From: a bacterium
GTDB lineage: Bacteria > Patescibacteriota > Microgenomatia > UBA1406 > GWC2-37-13
Assembly (NCBI GenBank): GCA_029573715.1
Contig: JAKQDR010000226.1
Span: 1-64,000 of the forward strand
Direction: 5' to 3'
DNA: 64,000 bases
The notes below the pieces were generated by a model. That model did not search any database. It saw nothing but the letters and a program-made list of their open reading frames with translations, and was not told the DNA's origin. This document shows, piece by piece, positions 40,656 through 48,198 of this stretch. Numbering within the stretch: the first letter of the stretch is position 1; each line of letters begins with the position of its first letter. The position numbers and the translations under genes are program-made.

Positions 40656-40741
40656 AGCGACTAGTGTAACATAGCATTGTCAATCTTTCAAGGCGTGACC
40701 TCTCATGGTGTGTGTATGCTATACTTTCAAAAAGTACGCGT

Positions 40742-41314
40742 ATGACTCGCCTTACTCTTAGACCAGATAAACAAACACTGGGCTCATTTTGCGTATTACC
40801 CGATACTCGGTTTGGTGAGGCCGAACTGGGAGAGCGCACCATACTTCTTCTACGTGGTCATCCATTTACCCAAATTTCTTGGGTCATCAATTCGGTAGTA
40901 ATTCTCATTTTAGTTTTGATATTTGACATCATTTGGGGACAATCACTAAGCATACGTGCGTATTTTTGGGTGAATGCACTCGCGGTCATCGCAGTCGGCG
41001 CCTATGCATGGTACAACTTTTTATTATGGTACTACACGGTTGGATTTGTCACTAATAGGCGCGTCATTGACATCGACTATTATGGAGTCGGCAAGCGACG
41101 ACTTATTCAAGCACCCATTGCCAAAGTCGCTGACGTCACCGCTAAAACAAGTGGATATTTTGGTCAGGTGTTTGATTTTGGTGTGGTAAACGTACAAACT
41201 GAAGGATATATTCAAAATATTACATTCACCAATGTGCCCAATCCCGATCGCGCAATAGCTATCATAGAGGCCACCGCAGCTGGCGAAATTAGCACTGCAC
41301 CCCCAACACCATGA
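40742..41314 (+). CDS. Bacterial PH (bPH2) domain membrane protein
   Basis: This 190-aa protein has an N-terminal soluble region with the motif GERTILLLRGHPF, two membrane helices (about 55-105) and a bPH2-like domain with FVTNRRVIDIDYYG and the basic stretch KRRLIQAPIAKVADVTAKTSG, as in the YdbS/YdbT-like family. The ORF track start at 40712 overlaps an extended -10 box (TGCTATACT), so ATG 40742 is used. Function is membrane associated but unknown. Confidence 0.83.
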   Translation: MTRLTLRPDKQTLGSFCVLPDTRFGEAELGERTILLLRGHPFTQISWVINSVVILILVLIFDIIWGQSLSIRAYFWVNALAVIAVGAYAWYNFLLWYYTVGFVTNRRVIDIDYYGVGKRRLIQAPIAKVADVTAKTSGYFGQVFDFGVVNVQTEGYIQNITFTNVPNPDRAIAIIEATAAGEISTAPPTP

Positions 41315-41541
41315 TAAGCGTCATAGAATTTTTTCTTACCGTTCCGTTTATCAATATACTTTTGAAGCTGTTTATTGTTTCACTCAGTGTCTTTTATGTT
41401 TTCTATAGCATTCTCATGCTTGGGCAAATAGGATCACTGCGTAAGATTATTATTACCGATCAAGGTGACCTTATTCAGTTCGTGAGCACGGTGCAGCTGG
41501 TTGTAGCACTTGCAGTCTTTGTCATATCCCTGATATATTGA
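41311..41541 (+). CDS. Small two-helix membrane protein of unknown function
   Basis: This 76-aa protein consists of two hydrophobic helices joined by a short polar loop (GSLRKIIITDQGD). It overlaps the PH-domain gene by 4 nt and ends within a few bases of the next gene, so it is part of a three-gene unit. No family is recognised. Confidence 0.72.
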   Translation: MISVIEFFLTVPFINILLKLFIVSLSVFYVFYSILMLGQIGSLRKIIITDQGDLIQFVSTVQLVVALAVFVISLIY

Positions 41542-41561
41542 GCACACAAACCTCACCCCTT

Positions 41562-43370
41562 ATGCACAGCGTTCACTATATCAATACCGCCGGAGGAATT
41601 GGCTTAGCACAAGCTTTTGCAACACATCATGCAAATGTGTTTGTGCGCACAGAGCGCTTAACAACCGAGTCTGAAGCATTAGCAACTTCTTTTCATCAAA
41701 AGCTCACTGCGCACCCTCCTTTTACCGTGAATGAAGCCACTAAACTTCTCGCTCCATACCGAGATCAACTTGATATCGCCTTATTAGTACATAAGGAGCA
41801 AACTCTCACCCTCGCAACCACCGGATCGGGCATCATTTTTTTAAAACGTAATGAAAAAATTATTGAACTTGTCGCAGAAGGCAACATCGCACAAGGCCCG
41901 CCCATGCGCGGTGATGAGTACGTGCTCACTAGTGGTGAGTTTGTTGATGTGTCGGGTGGGCTTGAGGGGTTTGCCTATTACTTCACTCACTACACCGGGC
42001 CTGAAGTGGTTGAGCTTATGAAAACGTCTGAAGATCAATCGGTGGTACGGGGTTTTGTTTCGGTGCAATATGGCACCATTCCAAAACTAGATCCAAGTGT
42101 ACTGGTGGTTGATGAACAAATAGTGCCACCTTCCGCGCTAGATGTTGATACTCAAATTCCTATTTCCTCTTCTCAAAAAGAAACTGTGGTTGAAACATCG
42201 CCCAATTCAAACGCTGTTACTACTTCTTTACCAAGTGCTCCTCACTTTGAGCGCATACGTATGCCAAAAATAAAGTTTACAGTTCCTCGCCGAAGGTACG
42301 TGGCACTTATAGTTCTTGTGGTCATTTTATTAGGAGTAGGTTTGCGACTTGCGGGGGGGCGCATGGGCTGGTTGGCAGGGGAACAGAATCGATCGTCGGG
42401 GTTTGCCCCCATTGAAGTGGAGATCGCACAGCGAATGCAAGATGCGAAAGAAAGCTCTTTTTCAGAAGTTTCTCAACTCGGTCAGATCTTTGCCGATATG
42501 CACGCTCTTCTTGATGGGCTTGATACAAAAGAGCAAGAAAAATACGCCAATGAAATTGCGCAGTTGCAAGAAACCATTGCACAAAAAGAACGTGAGCTTA
42601 TGAAAATCGTGCAAGAGGAACCTGTAGAGTTTTTTGACTTTGGGCTTTTCGCTAAGGGTGCGTTAGCACAGGATATTGACTTTATCGATGACACCTTTTA
42701 TATCCTTGATGGGGCGCAGGGAAGTGTGTACACGGTCGACACCAACAGAGCACAAGGCAAATTCACATCCGACAAGTACAAAGGTGCCACGCAGGTCACT
42801 TCAACGGGCAGACACACCTATGTCCTTACCCAGCGTGACGGTATTTATTTGGTAGACAAAGATTCTTCAGTTCAGGTGGTGCCTCCCGACCCATCGTGGG
42901 GCACGATTACTGACATGAAAGCATATACCGGCAACCTCTATCTTTTGGATAGTGCAAAGCGAACGATCGTCAAGTATCAGGGGGTAGATGAGCGCACATT
43001 TGGGAGCGTGAGCCCGTATCTGGTGCCGGAATTACAAGGCGCACTTCAAGAAACAAAAGGCATGATGATTGATGGCGCAATATATGTGCTTGGCACTCAA
43101 TCAATACGTAAATTCTCAGTAGGAAAACGCGTCGATTTCAAACTTTCTATTCCTTATGCACAAGGGAATTTTTCGGCATTGTATACCAACCCCGAGATCG
43201 ATGCACTCTATGTGTTTGATGATGTGCACAAGGTGCTCTATGAGCTTTCAAAGGAGGGTCCATTTAAGCGTGTATGGCGTGTGCCACATGAGGTGATTGC
43301 CGGTGGAGCTACAGAAGAAAGTGCTGTGTTTGTGGTGACAGAAGACAAGATCTACAGTTTAGGAGAGTGA
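41562..43370 (+). CDS. Phosphatase-like domain, membrane helix and beta-propeller protein
   Basis: This protein of about 602 aa has an N-terminal domain resembling PP2C phosphatases in strand order (LDIALLVHKEQTLTLATTGSGIIFL, then EGNIAQGPPMRGDEYVLTSGEF) but without the acidic metal ligands, so it is probably inactive. A linker, one membrane helix (VALIVLVVILLGVGLRLAGG, about residue 255), a coiled-coil, and a C-terminal six-bladed-type beta-propeller (repeats such as YILDGAQGSVYTVD and LYLLDSAKRTIVKY) follow. The propeller is extracellular by topology. Start ATG 41562; TTG 41538 overlapping the previous stop is possible. Confidence 0.75.
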   Translation: MHSVHYINTAGGIGLAQAFATHHANVFVRTERLTTESEALATSFHQKLTAHPPFTVNEATKLLAPYRDQLDIALLVHKEQTLTLATTGSGIIFLKRNEKIIELVAEGNIAQGPPMRGDEYVLTSGEFVDVSGGLEGFAYYFTHYTGPEVVELMKTSEDQSVVRGFVSVQYGTIPKLDPSVLVVDEQIVPPSALDVDTQIPISSSQKETVVETSPNSNAVTTSLPSAPHFERIRMPKIKFTVPRRRYVALIVLVVILLGVGLRLAGGRMGWLAGEQNRSSGFAPIEVEIAQRMQDAKESSFSEVSQLGQIFADMHALLDGLDTKEQEKYANEIAQLQETIAQKERELMKIVQEEPVEFFDFGLFAKGALAQDIDFIDDTFYILDGAQGSVYTVDTNRAQGKFTSDKYKGATQVTSTGRHTYVLTQRDGIYLVDKDSSVQVVPPDPSWGTITDMKAYTGNLYLLDSAKRTIVKYQGVDERTFGSVSPYLVPELQGALQETKGMMIDGAIYVLGTQSIRKFSVGKRVDFKLSIPYAQGNFSALYTNPEIDALYVFDDVHKVLYELSKEGPFKRVWRVPHEVIAGGATEESAVFVVTEDKIYSLGE

Positions 43371-43425
43371 GAGTGTGAATTCGAGCTACCCCAAGAGGTA
43401 TATTGTCTCCGCGCGCAAATTAATA

Positions 43426-43845
43426 TTATGGACATACTTGGGCTCCACCGGGGCCCGGAATAAGAGCACCACCCGCACAACATTCATTGATATTTGTGGC
43501 CGGCTGGCCGGGCCGCTTGCACATACTCTGGATAGTGGGTACAGTGATTTGCCCATTTTTAAATATGCCAAGAATAGGGCCGACTATCACATTCCATCCG
43601 ACAAAAAGAACTACCGCAATAACAAGCCCAATACCGGCCGAAGTGAGGCGTTTGCGGGCGTCTGCAAGTTTTTTATCATCACCCCCCGATGTCACCCAGT
43701 TGAGCGCACCTTGCAAAAACATAACAAGTGCGACCATGCCAATGAGAAAGAAGAAGAGCTGAACTCCCCATGAGGCAACATCAGAAAAGTTGAGCTCACC
43801 AAATGGTCCGGGCTGTATGGTGCCTATGACTTGGTTTGCTCCCAT
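43426..43845 (-). CDS. VirB2/TrbC-like pilin subunit
   Basis: This 139-aa protein has a short N-terminus, one hydrophobic helix (about 25-48), the conserved W-h-T/M-SGGDDKKLADARKRLTSAGIGL turn, a second helix (IGLVIAVVLFVGWNVIVG) and a Cys-containing C-terminal tail. The -SGGD-x-K-x- motif between two helices is typical of CPR VirB2/TrbC-type proteins. It follows a second such gene by 3 nt. An overlapping plus-strand ORF (43375-43773) is a shadow. Confidence 0.8.
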   Translation of the reverse strand: MGANQVIGTIQPGPFGELNFSDVASWGVQLFFFLIGMVALVMFLQGALNWVTSGGDDKKLADARKRLTSAGIGLVIAVVLFVGWNVIVGPILGIFKNGQITVPTIQSMCKRPGQPATNINECCAGGALIPGPGGAQVCP

Positions 43846-43848
43846 ATA

Positions 43849-44364
43849 TTAAAAACCAAATGTATTTATTTTTGTAATAAAGAGAATAGTGCGGACAATG
43901 GCATATGATATCACAATCACAATAAGCCCAAGAGCAGAATATGTCATCGTATGCATGGAGTCGGTGATTTTTTTCTCATCCCCTCCGGACATAATGTAAG
44001 TATATGCACCGTACAGCAAAAACAATAAACACACCCCTGCGCCAAATGCGATGGCAAGTGGGACAGCTAAGCTTAATCCTCTTCCTACACTCCAAAAATT
44101 CAGTGCCGCAAAATTGCGCATGATATATCGAGGGTCTTTTTTGCACAGATCATCAGTTGTATCTTGAGGTGTCGTATAAGTGAGACATTCTCGCAATGTT
44201 TTAAATGTGTTTGGAGGCGGGGGAGGAACCGCCGAGTCATATTCAATACATTTACTATCGATGGTGCCAGGTTGATCACAATACCAATCTGCACGTACAT
44301 GCCCCAATGGGGTAAAAAGTATCAAGAACAACGTAAAAATCGGAAAGAAGAGTATTCTTCGCAT
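43849..44364 (-). CDS. VirB2/TrbC-like pilin subunit with an extracellular Cys domain
   Basis: This 171-aa protein has a signal peptide (MRRILFFPIFTLFLILFTPLG), a short exported domain with four Cys and a run of prolines, and the two-helix pilin-like unit with YIMSGGDEKKITDSMHTMTYSALGL. It pairs with the downstream gene. The ORF track's 44439 start is replaced by ATG 44364, which lies 6 nt after TACAAT. The pair could form a surface pilus or a type IV secretion/uptake channel. Confidence 0.8.
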   Translation of the reverse strand: MRRILFFPIFTLFLILFTPLGHVRADWYCDQPGTIDSKCIEYDSAVPPPPPNTFKTLRECLTYTTPQDTTDDLCKKDPRYIMRNFAALNFWSVGRGLSLAVPLAIAFGAGVCLLFLLYGAYTYIMSGGDEKKITDSMHTMTYSALGLIVIVISYAIVRTILFITKINTFGF

Positions 44365-44370
44365 ACTCTC

Positions 44371-44376
44371 ATTGTA
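44371..44376 (-). promoter_or_regulatory. -10 box of the pilin pair
   Basis: Minus-strand TACAAT ends 6 nt before ATG 44364, a leaderless arrangement. Confidence 0.55.
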
Positions 44377-44551
44377 CTCAATAGTTCTCAAAGTCAAAAG
44401 AGGAACACGTTTTTGCTCATCATAGGAGGCCTCGACCACCGCAAAAACTCTTTACATCAGCTTCAAAAACACAAGCCCTTGTGTGTTGGGTGCGGGAAAA
44501 GTACAATAAATAAGTTGTAAGTTCCTATTCCCAAGTTTCATTTTTGCTGTT

Positions 44552-45595
44552 GTGTTTAATCCGCAATTTACCATCACCAATACCATTTTAAACCGTATCG
44601 GGCGTATTGAGGCTGCGGTTGAGCTTATTCACCAAGCTCCTGTGGTGCCTTTGTGGGAGAAGGAGTTTCGCCAAGATGCCATTGTTCGCCAAGTGCATCA
44701 TGGTACTCACATAGAAGGTAACCAACTTGGTTTACAAGATGCCAAAGATGTGCTCATGGGCAAGGATGTGGTCGGGCGTCCGCGCGATATTCAGGAAGTC
44801 ATCAATTATCGCAAAGTCATTGAGATTCTTGATGATGTGCATGAGCGGCATGTCGAAAAAATAACTGAAATGTTTATATTCAAACTTCATCGGACGCTCA
44901 TGGACAAGATACTCACCCCCGACTTATGTGGCGCATATCGAAAAAAATCGGTCATTATTCGCAACTCGCATACGGGTGAAATTACTTTTCGCCCACCGGA
45001 GCCACTCAAGGTACCATTTTTCATGAGTGAGTTTATTATTTGGCTCAATCGTACCACCAAAGATGAATTACACCCCATACTCAAAGCAGGAATCGCACAT
45101 CATGAGATGGCCCGCATTCACCCATTTGTTGATGGCAATGGCCGAGTGTCGCGCATTGCCGCAACGATAGTGCTGATGCTTGGTGGATACGACATGCGGA
45201 AGTTCTTTTCGCTCGAAGAGTTTTATGACAAAGATGCAGAAAGCTATTACAAGGCGCTCCAACAAGCTTCAGAGGGCAATATGACGGCATGGCTTGAATA
45301 TTTTGTACTGGGAGCATCGGTAGAGTTTGACAGGATTCGCGATAAAATTCTCAAATTATCACAAGATGTCAAACTCAAAACCAAGATGGGAGGTCGGCAG
45401 GTATTTCTTACAGAGCGTCAAATAAAAATCGTTGAGTACATGACTGATGTTGGATACATCCAAAACAAAATGTTCGCGATGCTTTTCCCGGATGTGTCCG
45501 ATGACACGGTGCTTCGTGAGGTGAATGAACTTACTCAAAAAGGACTCATCCGAAAAGTGGGGAGCACAAAAGGTGCGCGCTACGAACTCATTTAG
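44552..45595 (+). CDS. Fic/DOC family protein (probable AMPylase)
   Basis: This 347-aa protein has the Fic core HPFVDGNGRVSR (catalytic His about residue 190) preceded by the target-docking flap ITFRPPEP, an N-terminal helical region, and a C-terminal winged helix (TERQIKIVEYMTDVGYIQNKMFA). The usual N-terminal inhibitory motif S/T-x-x-x-E-G/N reads GTHIEGN here, so the first Ser/Thr position is Gly. Fic enzymes usually transfer AMP to a protein hydroxyl. The start is GTG 44552. It is divergent from the pilin pair and 13 nt upstream of the DNA ligase. Confidence 0.9.
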   Translation: MFNPQFTITNTILNRIGRIEAAVELIHQAPVVPLWEKEFRQDAIVRQVHHGTHIEGNQLGLQDAKDVLMGKDVVGRPRDIQEVINYRKVIEILDDVHERHVEKITEMFIFKLHRTLMDKILTPDLCGAYRKKSVIIRNSHTGEITFRPPEPLKVPFFMSEFIIWLNRTTKDELHPILKAGIAHHEMARIHPFVDGNGRVSRIAATIVLMLGGYDMRKFFSLEEFYDKDAESYYKALQQASEGNMTAWLEYFVLGASVEFDRIRDKILKLSQDVKLKTKMGGRQVFLTERQIKIVEYMTDVGYIQNKMFAMLFPDVSDDTVLREVNELTQKGLIRKVGSTKGARYELI

Positions 45596-45608
45596 AATAT
45601 TTTTCACT

Positions 45609-47375
45609 ATGCAATTTGCACAGTTTGCATCCTATTTGCATGATATTGAGACGGTATCTTCACGCCTGGCAATTACCGAAAAGCTCGCTAAACTATTTAG
45701 TGAGCTACACACAGATGAGCTTGCGGTGGTGCCCTATCTGTTGCAAGGACGTGTTGCGCCGGCATACCGTGGGCTTGAGTTTGGCATGGCTGAAAAGAGC
45801 CTGCTTAAAGCTGCTGCACAGGCATTTGGCCTTGACTTGCCAGATGTGGCCCGACATGTGCGCACAACCGGCGACTTGGGCGAAAGTGTTGAGACGTTGC
45901 GGAGAGCCTTCATGTCTATGGAAGAAAAAACTCTTTCCATTGCTCATGTGTATGGCGAGCTGTATCGCATCACTCAAGCTACCGGTGAAGGCAGTCAGGA
46001 ATCAAAAGCCAACATACTCGCATTTCTTTTCACCCAACTTGATCCGCTTTCGTGTAAATATTTGTGTCGCATTCCGCTGGGGCAACTACGGTTGGGAGCA
46101 TCTGATGTCACCATCCTTGATGCGGTTTCATGGATGCTCGTTGGCGATAAGTCTTTGCGCTCAAAAATTGAGAAAGCCTACCAAGTGCGGCCCAATTTGG
46201 GATATATCTGTGCACAGGTGGTAAAGATGGGTGTTGACGTGGTCGAAACGATTTCTCCACAGGTGGGCACTCCGATACTTATGATGAAGGCAGAGCGCCT
46301 GTCATCGGGCGCTGAAATAATTAAAAAGATAGGACAGTGTATGGTTGAGCCAAAATATGATGGCCTCCGCTTGCAGGTACATATCCAAAAGTACAAAGTA
46401 CAAGGTGCAGAACACAAAGAGCAAGTGCCTAACGATAAAAAATATTCTGTGGAGATATATACGCGAGGACTTGAGTTGGTAACCCATATGTATCCGGATA
46501 TTGTTGATGCGGTAGAGAGAGAAGTTGGTTGCACAAATGCTATTATGGAGGGTGAAGCTTTGGGATACGATGAAACAACCGATACGTTTTTACCTTTTCA
46601 GCAAACCATTCAACGCAAACGCAAACACGATGTGGCCGAGGCGGCAAAGCGTATCCCCTTGCGGTTTATGGCCTTTGATCTGTTGTATATGAATGGGGAG
46701 AGTTGTTTACATAAACCGCTTGTGGAGCGCAAAGCTCAACTTCAATCACTTATCGCTTCTGATGCATCGACCATTCGACTTTCACCTCATGAGCAGGTCA
46801 CTGACCCTCATAGATTAGAGGCACTGTTTGACCAATATATTGGAGAAGGATTGGAGGGGATTATGGCTAAGCGACCGGAGAGCGTGTATAAGCCGGGAGC
46901 ACGTGAATTTTCTTGGGTTAAGTTGAAGCGGAGTTATTCAAGCAAAGTCAATGATACTGTTGATTGTGTGGTAATGGGGTATGATGCGGGCAAGGGCAAG
47001 CGCGCTGCGTTTGGCATTGGCGCGGTGCTTGTGGGTGTGTATGAGCAAAGTGCTCAGCGTTATCTCACCATAGCTAAAATCGGCACTGGTATGACCGATG
47101 AAGAATGGAAAACGCTCAAAGCAAATAGCGAAAAGCGAATAGCGAAAAGCAAACCGGATGAATACACGGTTGCAAAAGAGATGGAGTGTGATGTATGGGT
47201 ACATCCGCACATCGTTCTTGAGGTGCGCTCGGATGAAATCACCCAATCCAAGATTCATACGAGTGGCTGGAGCTTGCGGTTTCCTCGCTTGGAGCGGTTT
47301 CGAGCGGATAAGCGCCCACATGATGCGACAACAAAAGATGAGATAGATACTCTTGCAGTCAGCCAGAAAAACTAG
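45609..47375 (+). CDS. lig: ATP-dependent DNA ligase
   Basis: This 588-aa protein is an archaeal-type ligase: N-terminal DNA-binding domain (about 1-225), adenylation domain with the nucleotidyl Lys in EPKYDGLRLQ (K249), motif III region LRFMAFDLLYMNG, motif IV EGLEGIMAKRP and motif V WVKLKRSY, and an OB domain ending with a conserved SLRFPRLERFR. The 45525 start in the ORF track overlaps Fic; ATG 45609 is used. Bacteria normally rely on LigA; ATP ligases of this kind occur in some CPR. Short lineage-specific inserts occur (see findings). Confidence 0.93.
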   Translation: MQFAQFASYLHDIETVSSRLAITEKLAKLFSELHTDELAVVPYLLQGRVAPAYRGLEFGMAEKSLLKAAAQAFGLDLPDVARHVRTTGDLGESVETLRRAFMSMEEKTLSIAHVYGELYRITQATGEGSQESKANILAFLFTQLDPLSCKYLCRIPLGQLRLGASDVTILDAVSWMLVGDKSLRSKIEKAYQVRPNLGYICAQVVKMGVDVVETISPQVGTPILMMKAERLSSGAEIIKKIGQCMVEPKYDGLRLQVHIQKYKVQGAEHKEQVPNDKKYSVEIYTRGLELVTHMYPDIVDAVEREVGCTNAIMEGEALGYDETTDTFLPFQQTIQRKRKHDVAEAAKRIPLRFMAFDLLYMNGESCLHKPLVERKAQLQSLIASDASTIRLSPHEQVTDPHRLEALFDQYIGEGLEGIMAKRPESVYKPGAREFSWVKLKRSYSSKVNDTVDCVVMGYDAGKGKRAAFGIGAVLVGVYEQSAQRYLTIAKIGTGMTDEEWKTLKANSEKRIAKSKPDEYTVAKEMECDVWVHPHIVLEVRSDEITQSKIHTSGWSLRFPRLERFRADKRPHDATTKDEIDTLAVSQKN

Positions 47376-48154
47376 TGTTTTTTGTGTGGAGTGCTTGGAT
47401 TATCTTTTGGTTGATACATGTGCCCGCCCATTTCGTAGTTTAGCTCAATAAATTCTTTGCCGAGTGTGCGCTCTACCATACTGAGGATATATTTAGGTAC
47501 GACAGTAATGTATCCTTCTTTCTCAAATCTTCTGAGTGAATAAATATAATGCGCGTGACGTGCGACTGCGCCTATCACTCCAGCACGTCTTGCTCGGATA
47601 AATATATCGTGATCTTCTGCAAATAGTTTTTTTTGTTGATGTCGGGGTGAAGATTTGTATCCATCGATATGAGTGAATAACCCTTTCTCAAACAATGCAA
47701 TTCCCAGAGTATTTAGCGGTGTAGGGAGCATGCGCGCGACTTCGATTGCTTTGTTATACACTTTAAATGCAATTTTAATTCCCACATCGGATGTGTCAGT
47801 TTCCATGATGGGGTAGTACATAAGACATCCATTTTTTTTTGTTTCTTGAATGATGTGTTCTAAAAAATGAGTGTCTGGGATACGTGTATCAGCATCGGCA
47901 AATATGAGGTATTTCCCATGAGCCAACAAAGCCCCCATGTTCTTTTGCAATGCAACACCTCGCTCAGGTGAGAGCGCATGCACCACATGCATTGATTCTT
48001 TGAATTTTGAAACAATTGAATTCGTATTATCTTTCGATCCCCCATCGACGTGTACGACTTCAAAGTCTTTGTAAGTTTGTTGTTGTAAATCTTGCATGAG
48101 CCCACCTATGAAGTGTTCTTCATTTAGGGTAGGAATAATGATAGAGATATACAT
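47372..48154 (-). CDS. Family 2 glycosyltransferase (dolichol-phosphate-mannose-synthase-like)
   Basis: This 260-aa GT-A enzyme has SIIIPTLNEEHFIGGL, VHVDGGSKDNT and the metal-binding FADADTRIPD. A short hydrophobic segment occurs near residue 150 but there is no clear membrane anchor. It overlaps the DNA ligase stop by 4 nt, convergent. It lies downstream of the membrane protein at 48199 and may share its transcript; together they could act in lipid-linked sugar transfer. Confidence 0.87.
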   Translation of the reverse strand: MYISIIIPTLNEEHFIGGLMQDLQQQTYKDFEVVHVDGGSKDNTNSIVSKFKESMHVVHALSPERGVALQKNMGALLAHGKYLIFADADTRIPDTHFLEHIIQETKKNGCLMYYPIMETDTSDVGIKIAFKVYNKAIEVARMLPTPLNTLGIALFEKGLFTHIDGYKSSPRHQQKKLFAEDHDIFIRARRAGVIGAVARHAHYIYSLRRFEKEGYITVVPKYILSMVERTLGKEFIELNYEMGGHMYQPKDNPSTPHKKH

Positions 48155-48198
48155 AGTTTATAAATGGTATTGTACATCGTAGTTAACTCAGTGAGACC

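Noticed and set aside
43375-43773. 132-aa plus-strand ORF opposite the pilin gene.
   Set aside because: It is antisense to a well-supported VirB2-like gene and its sequence is low in hydrophobic structure typical of shadows.
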